Shown here: positions 7,584 through 13,944 of the stretch, in pieces
Layout: every line of letters starts with the position of its first letter
How positions within the stretch are numbered: position 1 is the stretch's first letter
Origin: Lentihominibacter faecis
Lineage (GTDB): Bacteria; Bacillota; Clostridia; Peptostreptococcales; Anaerovoracaceae
Reading direction: 5' to 3'
NCBI RefSeq assembly: GCF_014306095.1
Contig: NZ_JACRWC010000029.1
Span: 1-17,529, forward strand
Length of the DNA: 17,529 bases
Program-made: the position numbers and the translations under genes
Notes under the pieces: model-generated
Databases searched by the model: none
Seen by the model: only the letters and a program-made list of their open reading frames with translations
What the model was told of the DNA's origin: nothing

Positions 7584-8360
7584 ATGAGCGATATTTTAGG
7601 CAAAGTAAGAAAACTCAACTGGCTTTTGCAGGAAAGTCCGACCGGTGTATTTTCATTTAATGAAATGTGCAGTGTGCTGAGCGATCTGATGGATGCCAAT
7701 ATCTATGTTGCCAACGATAAAGGCAAGGTGTTAGGTGTAAATTATAAAATCAAATCGGACAGCCCTACGATTTCAGATCCGGAGACCGGTAATGAAGTGT
7801 TCCCGGGAGAATACAACGAGGAATTGCTGAAGGTCAAGGAAACCACTGCCAATCTGACTGGCGATGAAGCACTGAAAATTTTTAAATATGACTACGACAC
7901 ATCGGACAAGCTTCACACGGTCATTCCGATCGTAGGCGGAGGTACCAGATGGGGCACGCTGATCATGACGCGTTACTCCCCGAAATTCAATGACGAAGAT
8001 CTGGTTCTCGGTGAATACGGAGCTGCCGTGATCGGTCTGGAGATCCAGAGAAGAAAGTCATTGGAGAGAGAAGAAGAAGAAAGACTGACATCTATGGTGC
8101 AGATGGCCATCGGTACGCTGTCCTATTCGGAAATCGAAGCTGTGCAGCAGATTTTCGCGGAACTGGATGGAAATGAAGGTCTCCTGGTTGCCAGCAAAAT
8201 CGCAGACCGTTCCGGTATCACGCGTTCGGTCATCGTAAATGCTCTGCGTAAACTGGAGAGCGCCGGTGTCATCGAATCCAGATCGCTGGGGATGAAGGGC
8301 ACCCGCATCAAGATCATCAATTCCAAGTTTAAGGAAGAGCTGGGGAAAATGGTGATGTAA
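7584..8360 (+). CDS. codY: Global transcriptional regulator CodY
   Basis: CodY represses stationary-phase, amino-acid and transport genes when GTP and branched-chain amino acids are plentiful. The protein has 258 residues from the ATG at 7584 (GAGG at 7572-7575), the normal length (259 in Bacillus). An in-frame TTG at 7560 would add eight residues and is less likely. The N-terminal GAF domain contains TVIPIVGGGTRWGTLI and FNDEDLVLGEYGAAVIGLEI. The C-terminal winged helix-turn-helix (about 203-245, ASKIADRSGITRSVIVNALR and SLGMKGT) is nearly identical to Bacillus CodY, so it probably recognises the same DNA box. The effector loop (about 55-73) diverges: FP and Y of the FPxxY motif remain, but the RMKKM stretch seen in Bacillus does not align. 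It has its own promoter and terminator. Confidence 0.97.
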   Translation: MSDILGKVRKLNWLLQESPTGVFSFNEMCSVLSDLMDANIYVANDKGKVLGVNYKIKSDSPTISDPETGNEVFPGEYNEELLKVKETTANLTGDEALKIFKYDYDTSDKLHTVIPIVGGGTRWGTLIMTRYSPKFNDEDLVLGEYGAAVIGLEIQRRKSLEREEEERLTSMVQMAIGTLSYSEIEAVQQIFAELDGNEGLLVASKIADRSGITRSVIVNALRKLESAGVIESRSLGMKGTRIKIINSKFKEELGKMVM

Positions 8361-8371
8361 AAGAATTCACG

Positions 8372-8416
8372 AAATCACTTCGCTATGCATAAGCTGATTA
8401 GCGAAGTGGTTTTTTT
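8372..8416 (+). terminator. Rho-independent terminator after codY
   Basis: A perfect 10-bp stem CACTTCGCTA (8376-8385) / TAGCGAAGTG (8399-8408) is flanked by AAA on the left and a run of seven T residues at 8410-8416. It starts 12 bases after the codY stop. Confidence 0.92.
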
Positions 8417-8460
8417 ATGCCCTGAAGGATCGGGAAGACAGGAGGCCGGAAGGAGTTTCT

Positions 8461-9141
8461 ATGAAGTCGTATCGTGCTGTAAGAAGAAAGAGAAGATGCA
8501 GTCATCGAAAACTTCTGCTGGTAGTACTGCTGACCCTTACAGCAGGCGGCGCAGTCGCCTTTGCAGGATTTATAAAGCTGACGCTGGAGCCTAATATGGA
8601 GGAACTGGCAAAGATACGGGCGGAGGTGCTGGTGTCGAGAACGGTGACTCGTGTCCTGACAGAACAGTTTCAAAAGGATACTTACAAGGATGAACTTTTT
8701 ACTGTCACGAAGGATGACGAAGGAAACATGTCTATGGTGCAGGCTGATTCTGCAAAGATCAATCTGCTGATGTCGCAGATTTCTGCCCGGCTTCAGGAGT
8801 CTTTTCAGAACATGAAAAAAGAAGAGTTTTCGGTACCGGCAGGAGCTCTCCTGGGAAGCAGATTTTTATCGCAGACCGGCCCGCAGGTCGGGATCACGGT
8901 CATCCCTTTGAGCGTATCTGCGATGGATTTTAAAACGGAGTTTGAAACGCAGGGAATCAATCAGACCAAATATAAAATTTACATTGTGCTCACGTGCAGG
9001 ATCAAAATGGCAGCCCCGTTTTCTACGCGGGTCTTTAAGACCAACAGCACTATTTTGATAGCGGAAGCTGTGATCCTGGGGAAAGTGCCCGACAGCTATG
9101 TTGTCGTACCGCAGGATGATATTTTAGATGCATTAGATTGA
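8461..9141 (+). CDS. yunB: YunB-type sporulation protein
   Basis: The 226-residue protein has a basic N-terminus (RAVRRKRRCSHRK), one hydrophobic segment at about residues 17-38, and a long extracytoplasmic part, so it is a single-pass membrane protein. The region GSRFLSQTGPQVGITVIPLS...DFKTEF...GINQTKYKIYIVLTCRIKMAAPFSTRVFKTNSTILIAEAVILGKVP follows Bacillus subtilis YunB (GNKLLGNLGPKIPVRFN..., GINNALIDISIFVEIKV, QGEVPQFY) in order and spacing. YunB is a mother-cell sporulation protein required for normal spore formation; its molecular function is unknown. AAGGAG (8450-8455) precedes the ATG. I see no clear sigma-E promoter in the 44 bases after the codY terminator. Its presence suggests a spore former. 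Confidence 0.8.
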   Translation: MKSYRAVRRKRRCSHRKLLLVVLLTLTAGGAVAFAGFIKLTLEPNMEELAKIRAEVLVSRTVTRVLTEQFQKDTYKDELFTVTKDDEGNMSMVQADSAKINLLMSQISARLQESFQNMKKEEFSVPAGALLGSRFLSQTGPQVGITVIPLSVSAMDFKTEFETQGINQTKYKIYIVLTCRIKMAAPFSTRVFKTNSTILIAEAVILGKVPDSYVVVPQDDILDALD

Positions 9142-9146
9142 TAAAT

Positions 9147-9165
9147 ATGCTAGAATGTTGCCATG
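9147..9165 (+). promoter_or_regulatory. Candidate extended -10 promoter giving a leaderless hflX transcript
   Basis: TGC directly followed by TAGAAT (9151-9156) forms an extended -10. Transcription starting seven bases downstream would begin at the A of the hflX ATG (9163). No Shine-Dalgarno sequence is visible upstream, and no good -35 box is seen. Confidence 0.3.
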
Positions 9166-10464
9166 GTTAGATTTAATGAAAACAATGAAGTGATACGAAA
9201 TGAAGAATATACGGCGATCCTGGCAGGGATCCAGCTGCGGGAAGACATCAGCTATTCCATGGAGGAACTGGCAGGTCTGGCGGAAGCGGACGGCGTTACC
9301 GTGGCGGGTCAGATGATCCAGTCTCTGGAGCGGCCCAACACCGCTACGCTGATCGGAAAAGGCAAGGTGGAGGAGCTGGCGGAACTGTGTCGGAATATGG
9401 AAGCAGACATGGTTATTTTTAATGACGAACTTTCCGGAGTGCAGCTGCGTAATCTGGAAGAAGCGCTGGAGGTGCGCGTCATCGACCGGACGATCCTTAT
9501 ACTGGACATTTTTGCAGATCGTGCCGTTTCCCGGGAAGGGAAGCTGCAGGTGGAACTTGCTCAGCTTCAGTATCGTATGCCGCGGCTGACAGGGTTCGGA
9601 AGATCTCTCTCAAGACTTGGAGGCGGGATCGGAACGAGAGGCCCCGGTGAAAAGAAGCTGGAAACAGATCGAAGACATATTGCGGGGCGTATCGATGATA
9701 TCAAGGCGGAACTGGCGAGGATCGGAAAGACGAGGCAGGTGCAGCGTTCCGGAAGGGAAAAATCTCAAATACCTGTTGTTGCGCTGATGGGCTACACGAA
9801 TTCCGGGAAGTCAGCCATCATGAACCGCCTGCTGCAGCTGTCGGAACGAGAGGACAAGACTGTATCTTCGCAGAATATGCTCTTTGCGACTCTGGATACG
9901 CAGCATCGAAAGATCACGCTTGAGCAGGGGAGCGAATTTATTTTGATCGATACTGTCGGATTCGTCAGCAGGCTGCCTCACAGTCTGGTCGAGGCGTTTA
10001 AATCAACATTGGAAGAGGTGCGGTATGCGGATCTTCTGATCCATGTGGTGGACAGCTCTTATGAAAACAGAGATTTCTATATGGAAGTGACCAACAAGGT
10101 CATCGAACAGATCGGTGCCGGGGATAAAGACCAGATCGTCGCTTATAATAAAATGGATATTGCAAAGAGCGTTCCGCTGGATGTCAGCGGTCATGAAGCG
10201 GTGTATCTTTCTGCAAAGACGGGAGAAAACGTACATGTTCTGGTGGAAAAGATCCGGGAGAAAATTTTTGGAGGTCGTGTGGAAATGACGCTGCTGATCC
10301 CGTATCAGCGAGGGGATATCACATCGTATCTTTGTGAAAACGCTCAGATATTCTCCATGGAATATGAAGAAGAAGGAACGTTGCTTCACGGGAAGCTGGA
10401 ACGGGAAGATGCCCTTCGTTATGGCAGTTTTGCAGTGGATCCCGGAGAAAAATCAGAGGAATAG
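9163..10464 (+). CDS. hflX: Ribosome-associated GTPase HflX
   Basis: HflX is a GTPase that binds the 50S subunit and can split stalled or stress-inactivated ribosomes. The 433-residue length is typical. The N-terminal HflX domain ends in the hallmark GGIGTRGPGEKKLETDRR. The G-domain motifs follow: G1 GYTNSGKS (210-217), G3 DTVGF (263-267), G4 NKMD (329-332) and G5 SAKTGE near 350. The N-terminal YTAILAGIQL matches the family start, so the ATG at 9163 seems right even though no ribosome binding site precedes it. It lies 21 bases after yunB and is followed after two bases by the YigZ-like gene, suggesting a hflX-yigZ unit. Confidence 0.96.
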   Translation: MVRFNENNEVIRNEEYTAILAGIQLREDISYSMEELAGLAEADGVTVAGQMIQSLERPNTATLIGKGKVEELAELCRNMEADMVIFNDELSGVQLRNLEEALEVRVIDRTILILDIFADRAVSREGKLQVELAQLQYRMPRLTGFGRSLSRLGGGIGTRGPGEKKLETDRRHIAGRIDDIKAELARIGKTRQVQRSGREKSQIPVVALMGYTNSGKSAIMNRLLQLSEREDKTVSSQNMLFATLDTQHRKITLEQGSEFILIDTVGFVSRLPHSLVEAFKSTLEEVRYADLLIHVVDSSYENRDFYMEVTNKVIEQIGAGDKDQIVAYNKMDIAKSVPLDVSGHEAVYLSAKTGENVHVLVEKIREKIFGGRVEMTLLIPYQRGDITSYLCENAQIFSMEYEEEGTLLHGKLEREDALRYGSFAVDPGEKSEE

Positions 10465-10466
10465 AA

Positions 10467-11135
10467 ATGGAATTGTATAAAACAGTAAGAAAACAGGCGG
10501 AGGCGGTGCAGGTGATCGATAAATCGCGGTTTATAGCCCACGTCTGTCCCGTGGAGTCACGTGAGGAAGCGGATGCTTTTCTGGCGGAGATACGTGAGAA
10601 ATATAAAGACGCGACACATAACGTGCCGGCAATGGTAATAGGAGACAAATCGCAGATCCAGTGGGCGAGTGATGACGGAGAGCCGCAGGGGACGTCCGGG
10701 GCGCCTATGGTGCAGATGATGGTAAAGGAAGGACTGACCAATCTGATCGTGGTGGTGACGCGTTATTTCGGTGGGATCAAACTCGGTACAGGAGGTCTTG
10801 TAAGAGCATATACGAGCAGTGCCAAGCTGGGCCTGGAAGCTGCAGGTGTCTGCAGTGTCCGGGAGATGGCAGAACTTACTGTGAAAATCGATTATCCGTA
10901 TCTTGCTAAGATCCAGAACATGGCCTCGGAACAGCTGGATCTGGAAGAAGCTGATAGAGAGGGAGAAGAAAATCTTCCAAACTTTCGTATCGCCAATATT
11001 CAATATACGGACAAAATTGAGATGAAAATACAGACGTTTTCGGGCAGCTTAACGAACGTGGAACTGCTTTTTCAAAACATAACTTCCGGAAAGGCAGAAG
11101 TCATTTCTCAGAAGACTGTCAGGGAAAAAGTGTGA
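10467..11135 (+). CDS. YigZ/YvyE-type IMPACT family protein
   Basis: The 222-residue protein belongs to UPF0029/IMPACT. The N-terminal domain has SRFIAHVCPV, HNVPA, SDDGEPQGTSGAPM (68-81) and RYFGGIKLGTGGLVRAY (99-115), all family signatures. The C-terminal ~80 residues correspond to the extra ferredoxin-like domain of YigZ. Eukaryotic IMPACT regulates the kinase Gcn2, while the bacterial role is uncertain; the fold resembles domain IV of elongation factor EF-G. It starts two bases after hflX with an AGAGGAA site in the hflX end, so the two are co-transcribed and probably translationally coupled. No clear terminator follows before the tRNA promoter. Confidence 0.93.
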   Translation: MELYKTVRKQAEAVQVIDKSRFIAHVCPVESREEADAFLAEIREKYKDATHNVPAMVIGDKSQIQWASDDGEPQGTSGAPMVQMMVKEGLTNLIVVVTRYFGGIKLGTGGLVRAYTSSAKLGLEAAGVCSVREMAELTVKIDYPYLAKIQNMASEQLDLEEADREGEENLPNFRIANIQYTDKIEMKIQTFSGSLTNVELLFQNITSGKAEVISQKTVREKV

Positions 11136-11246
11136 TGCCGGTCGTGAAAACCGTTGAGAATCAAAGCGTTGTGAGACTCCAAAAAAATCTGTAAAATCGC
11201 GGTGAAAAATGAGCGAAACAAATCGAAAAAAACATTCGAAAAATGC

Positions 11247-11275
11247 TTGACAGAATGGGTGACTTGCTGTATAGT
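11247..11275 (+). promoter_or_regulatory. Strong promoter of the tRNA array
   Basis: TTGACA (11247-11252), exactly 17 bases, then TATAGT (11270-11275) gives a near-consensus promoter 40 bases ahead of tRNA-Val. The 110 bases between the YigZ-like gene and this promoter are A-rich and show no other feature. Confidence 0.85.
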
Positions 11276-11314
11276 AAGTAAATGTGCCGAGCAGTTAAGC
11301 CGGTGCAAGCACGT

Positions 11315-11390
11315 GGGCGTTTAGCTCAGCTGGGAGAGCATCTGCCTTACAAGCAGAGGGTCATAGGTTCGAGCCCTATAACGCCCACCA
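11315..11390 (+). tRNA. tRNA-Val (anticodon TAC)
   Basis: Acceptor GGGCGTT pairs fully with AACGCCC, with discriminator A and encoded CCA. The anticodon loop CTTACAA gives TAC, and the T-arm is GGTTCGA. First gene of the array. Confidence 0.97.
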
Positions 11391-11415
11391 TTTATTCCCG
11401 AATGGGTTTACGTGC

Positions 11416-11492
11416 GGTCCGGTAGTTCAGTTGGTTAGAATGCCAGCCTGTCACGCTGGAGGTCGACGGTTCGAGCCCGTTCCGGATCGCCA
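11416..11492 (+). tRNA. tRNA-Asp (anticodon GTC)
   Basis: Acceptor GGTCCGG pairs with CCGGATC (one G-T pair), then discriminator G and CCA. The anticodon loop CTGTCAC gives GTC. G34 is a substrate for queuosine, to which the nearby QueH contributes. Confidence 0.96.
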
Positions 11493-11509
11493 TTTATAAT
11501 GTTAGATAT

Positions 11510-11584
11510 GCTGGTGTGGCTCAACGGTAGAGCAGCTGATTTGTAATCAGCAGGTTGGGGGTTCGATTCCCTCCACCAGCTCCA
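11510..11584 (+). tRNA. tRNA-Thr (anticodon TGT)
   Basis: Acceptor GCTGGTG pairs with CACCAGC, with discriminator T and encoded CCA. The anticodon loop TTTGTAA gives TGT. The last 19 bases plus AATAA-type flank are repeated 143 bases downstream, and the T-arm sequence occurs inverted right after the gene. Confidence 0.96.
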
Positions 11585-11732
11585 ATAAAGGGAATCGAAC
11601 CCGAAAGGGCTCGAGCGCAGTGGAAAAGTCCGGTGGACTTTGAAGCAGCGAGATGTTCGCAGCCATGCGGAGCGATGGCAAGAACGGCAGATGCGAAGCA
11701 TTTGTGTAATTCCCTCCACCAGCTCCAATAAA
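11559..11732 (+). repeat. Structured element behind tRNA-Thr that duplicates the tRNA 3' end
   Basis: A 24-bp perfect direct repeat covers the tRNA-Thr 3' end plus AATAAA (11566-11589) and recurs at 11709-11732, a 143-bp period. A 13-bp perfect inverted repeat joins GGGTTCGATTCCC of the tRNA (11559-11571) to GGGAATCGAACCC (11590-11602). The 119-base core carries three further hairpins: AAAGTCC-GGT-GGACTTT (11625-11641), GCCAT/ATGGC (11662-11679, with outer GTTC/GAAC arms) and ATGC-GAA-GCAT (11691-11701). It holds no convincing protein frame. It looks like a small att-like or palindromic non-coding insertion; slippage duplication is an alternative. Confidence 0.7.
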
Positions 11733-11747
11733 AAGAAAAAATTCTGC

Positions 11748-11775
11748 TGGACATTTACAAAAGTTATGGTATAAT
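11748..11775 (+). promoter_or_regulatory. Second promoter inside the tRNA array
   Basis: TGGACA (11748-11753), a 16-base spacer and a perfect TATAAT (11770-11775) with the extended TGG in front. It lies between the tRNA-Thr element and tRNA-Tyr and could drive the remaining twelve tRNAs. Confidence 0.7.
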
Positions 11776-11794
11776 AGTCAGGCAGACAAAATTT

Positions 11795-11879
11795 CGAGGG
11801 ATTCCCGAGTGGCCAAAGGGGGCGGACTGTAAATCCGTTAGCTGAGCTTTCGGTGGTTCGAATCCACCTCCCTCGACCA
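11795..11879 (+). tRNA. tRNA-Tyr (anticodon GTA) with a C1:G72 pair
   Basis: Acceptor CGAGGGA pairs fully with TCCCTCG, with discriminator A and CCA. The anticodon loop CTGTAAA gives GTA, and there is a long class II variable arm. Bacterial tRNA-Tyr normally has G1:C72; here both bases are swapped. Confidence 0.95.
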
Positions 11880-11887
11880 ATAAATAT

Positions 11888-11962
11888 GCGGAAGTGGCTC
11901 AGGGGTAGAGCATCGCCTTGCCAAGGCGAGGGTCGCGAGTTCGAATCTCGTCTTCCGCTCCA
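11888..11962 (+). tRNA. tRNA-Gly (anticodon GCC)
   Basis: Acceptor GCGGAAG/CTTCCGC, discriminator T, CCA. The anticodon loop CTTGCCA gives GCC. Confidence 0.97.
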
Positions 11963-11969
11963 ATTTTAT

Positions 11970-12043
<74 letters not shown>

Positions 12044-12125
12044 ATTTTTTAAGGGCTGTCAGCACAGGTTGCAGGCAGCTTAAATAAAGAAAACGCAGTG
12101 ACTATACTGGACGGTTTCATGTTAA

Positions 12126-12202
12126 GGGCTCATAGCTCAGCTGGATAGAGCAACGGCCTTCTAAGCCGTGTGTCCGGGGTTCGAATCCCTGTGGGCTCGC
12201 CA
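12126..12202 (+). tRNA. tRNA-Arg (anticodon TCT)
   Basis: Acceptor GGGCTCA pairs with TGGGCTC through two G-T pairs; discriminator G, CCA. The anticodon loop CTTCTAA gives TCT. Confidence 0.96.
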
Positions 12203-12216
12203 TTTTTTTTAAAAGA

Positions 12217-12292
12217 TGGGGTATAGCCAAGTCGGTAAGGCAGCGGACTTTGACTCCGTCATGCGTAGGTTCGAGTCCTGCTACCCCAGCCA
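12217..12292 (+). tRNA. tRNA-Gln (anticodon TTG)
   Basis: Acceptor TGGGGTA/TACCCCA, discriminator G, CCA. The anticodon loop CTTTGAC gives TTG. Confidence 0.96.
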
Positions 12293-12297
12293 ATTAT

Positions 12298-12373
12298 GAC
12301 CCATTAGCTCAGTTGGCAGAGCACTTGACTTTTAATCAAGGTGTCCGGAGTTCGAACCTCCGATGGGTCACCA
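12298..12373 (+). tRNA. tRNA-Lys (anticodon TTT)
   Basis: Acceptor GACCCAT/ATGGGTC, discriminator A, CCA. The anticodon loop CTTTTAA gives TTT. Confidence 0.97.
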
Positions 12374-12422
12374 ATTAAAAGGTTCGGGGCATCTGCAGGA
12401 AAGAACCGTGAGGATAGCATGA

Positions 12423-12511
12423 GGAGAGGTGTCCGAGTGGTTTAAGGAGCTGGTCTTGAAAACCAGTGACTCCGTAAGGGGCCGTGGGTTCGAATCCCAC
12501 CCTCTCCGCCA
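12423..12511 (+). tRNA. tRNA-Ser (anticodon TGA)
   Basis: Acceptor GGAGAGG/CCTCTCC, discriminator G, CCA. The anticodon loop CTTGAAA gives TGA, and there is a long variable arm of class II type. Confidence 0.97.
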
Positions 12512-12567
12512 AAAGCGGAACGGAGATTATCGTTTGGTAATACGCCAAAAACAATTACGTTTAGCCT

Positions 12568-12658
12568 GGAGAAGTACTCAAGAGGCTGAAGAGGACGGTT
12601 TGCTAAATCGTTAGGGTTCGCAAGGGCCGCATGGGTTCGAATCCCATCTTCTCCGCCA
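12568..12658 (+). tRNA. tRNA-Ser (anticodon GCT)
   Basis: Acceptor GGAGAAG/CTTCTCC, discriminator G, CCA. The anticodon loop TTGCTAA gives GCT, with a long variable arm. The 56-base spacer before it contains a small TTTGG/CCAAA hairpin. Confidence 0.96.
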
Positions 12659-12698
12659 TATCGTGTGAATCGGTTAGTAAACCTTTCGCCAGTCGTGT

Positions 12699-12774
12699 AG
12701 GGGTATAGCTCAGTTGGTAGAGCAGTGGTCTCCAAAACCACGTGCCGTGGGTTCGAATCCTACTGCCCCTGCCA
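12699..12774 (+). tRNA. tRNA-Trp (anticodon CCA)
   Basis: Acceptor AGGGGTA pairs with TGCCCCT (one T-G pair), discriminator G, CCA. The anticodon loop CTCCAAA gives CCA. Confidence 0.97.
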
Positions 12775-12793
12775 AATATGGACTAAACAATAT

Positions 12794-12870
12794 CGGGGTG
12801 TAGCGCAGTTTGGTAGCGCAACTGGTTTGGGACCAGTGGGCCGCGGGTTCAAATCCTGCCACCCCGACCA
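12794..12870 (+). tRNA. tRNA-Pro (anticodon TGG)
   Basis: Acceptor CGGGGTG/CACCCCG, discriminator A, CCA. The anticodon loop TTTGGGA gives TGG. Confidence 0.97.
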
Positions 12871-12899
12871 TTTCAGGGAACGGAAACGTTTCGATTATT

Positions 12900-12976
12900 G
12901 GGCCATTAGCTCAGTTGGTCAGAGCATCCGGCTCATAACCGGCAGGTCCGGGGTTCAAGTCCCTGATGGCCCACCA
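12900..12976 (+). tRNA. tRNA-Met, probably elongator (anticodon CAT)
   Basis: Acceptor GGGCCAT/ATGGCCC is fully paired, with discriminator A and CCA, so it is not the initiator (which has a mismatch at 1:72). The anticodon loop CTCATAA gives CAT. A tRNA-Ile read by lysidine-modified CAT cannot be excluded from sequence alone. Position 27:43 of the anticodon stem is a T-C mismatch. Confidence 0.85.
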
Positions 12977-12996
12977 CAATTGTATATAAGTAGTTT

Positions 12997-13072
12997 GCCC
13001 AGATAGCTCAGTTGGTAGAGCAGGGGACTGAAAATCCCCGTGTCCTTGGTTCGATTCCGAGTCTGGGCACCA
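12997..13072 (+). tRNA. tRNA-Phe (anticodon GAA)
   Basis: Acceptor GCCCAGA/TCTGGGC, discriminator A, CCA. The anticodon loop CTGAAAA gives GAA. Last gene of the array. Confidence 0.97.
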
Positions 13073-13081
13073 CTTATCATA

Positions 13082-13126
13082 AAGGTAACCTCTTGCTGAC
13101 ATCGTTCTGAGGGGTTACTTTTTTTT
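13082..13126 (+). terminator. Rho-independent terminator of the tRNA array
   Basis: Stem GTAACCTCTT (13085-13094) / GAGGGGTTAC (13109-13118) has ten pairs, two of them G-T, and is followed by eight T residues (13119-13126). It lies ten bases after tRNA-Phe. Confidence 0.9.
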
Positions 13127-13128
13127 AT

Positions 13129-13265
13129 GACCTGCCCAAATCTCTGATTTGGCGCGCAGGTCAAACGCCAGAATTGCGCGGCTTTAGCCGCAGTGCAATT
13201 CTTCTGCGGTTTTCAAGCGATTGAATCATACAGCGCGCAGGTCAAACGCCAGAATTGCGCGGCTT
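13129..13265. repeat. Hairpin-rich repeat region upstream of tdk
   Basis: Two bulged hairpins stand in a row. The first is GACCTGC+CCAAAT / ATTTGG+CGC+GCAGGTC (13129-13162, 13 pairs, three-base bulge). The second is AGAATTGC+GCGGCT / AGCCGC+AGT+GCAATTCT (13170-13202, 14 pairs, three-base bulge). A 33-bp perfect direct repeat spans parts of both (13152-13184) and returns at 13233-13265, where the second hairpin is cut short. A small TTCAA/TTGAA hairpin (13212-13225) lies between. No protein frame is apparent. It resembles REP/BIME-type or miniature-element repeats, or a leader structure for tdk. Confidence 0.75.
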
Positions 13266-13291
13266 AACTAGTACTATAAAAGGGGAAAATC

Positions 13292-13939
13292 ATGGCACAG
13301 TTATATTACAGATACAGTACGATGAATGCGGGTAAATCCATTGAAGTAATAAAGGTTGCCCACAATTACGAGGAACGGGGCAAACGTGTTCTGGCGCTGG
13401 TCCCCGGTGTGGATGATCGCTATGGCAAGGGCAAGATCACTTCGCGGATCGGACTGAGCAGAGATGCTACCATCGTCAATGAAGATACGAATATTCTTGA
13501 AATCTTTATGCGTGAAAACAGTATCCAGCCGATCGACTGCGTTGTTCTGGACGAATGTCAGTTTTTAAAGAAACATCATGTGGAAGAACTGATCGAGATC
13601 GTTGACAGCTTCGATATTCCGGTGCTGGCGTACGGACTGAAAAACGACTTTAAAAACGAACTGTTTGAAGGATCTTATTACATGCTGATCTACGCAGATA
13701 AGATCGAAGAAATCAAGACCATCTGCTGGTGCGGCCGCAAGGCCACCATGGTGGCTCGTGTAGTGGACGGGAAATTCGTCAAGAGCGGCGAGCAGATCCT
13801 GGTGGGAGGCGATGACATGTATGTGTCTCTCTGCAGAAGACACTATAACGAAGGATCTCTAGGTCCTAACGGCGGCAGACTGACGCCGGTCAATACGAAA
13901 TTTCTGGAAACACCGCATATGGACAGTGAAAAAGAATAG
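13292..13939 (+). CDS. tdk: Thymidine kinase
   Basis: Tdk phosphorylates thymidine with ATP in the pyrimidine salvage pathway. The 215-residue protein is of the type II (Tdk) fold. It shows the P-loop STMNAGKS (9-16), the GKITSRIGL segment, the catalytic-base region VVLDECQFL (E88), the lasso-type segment before YGLKNDFKNELFEGS, and zinc-binding cysteines C145/C147 (ICWCGRK) with C181/H184 (CRRH). It follows the E. coli-like and streptococcal Tdk sequence pattern rather than the Bacillus one (GSMFSGKS). The ATG has AGGGGA five bases upstream. A TATAAA lies at 13275-13280, directly before this site. A terminator shared with the convergent gene follows. Confidence 0.96.
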   Translation: MAQLYYRYSTMNAGKSIEVIKVAHNYEERGKRVLALVPGVDDRYGKGKITSRIGLSRDATIVNEDTNILEIFMRENSIQPIDCVVLDECQFLKKHHVEELIEIVDSFDIPVLAYGLKNDFKNELFEGSYYMLIYADKIEEIKTICWCGRKATMVARVVDGKFVKSGEQILVGGDDMYVSLCRRHYNEGSLGPNGGRLTPVNTKFLETPHMDSEKE

Positions 13940-13944
13940 AACGC

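Noticed and set aside
11590..11708. A small protein encoded in the core of the tRNA-Thr element.
   Set aside because: No start codon with a ribosome binding site fits, and the sequence is dominated by hairpins.
12429..13006. Plus-strand open frames over tRNA-Ser and tRNA-Trp/Pro/Met.
   Set aside because: They run through complete tRNA genes, have no ribosome binding site and are not protein-like.
13129..13265. The repeats before tdk as a CRISPR array.
   Set aside because: There are only two copies of one repeat, no regular spacers and no cas genes.
13292..13939. tdk of an E. coli-like type as a recent transfer from Proteobacteria.
   Set aside because: Similar Tdk proteins are common in streptococci, lactobacilli and clostridia, and base composition is like that of the neighbours.
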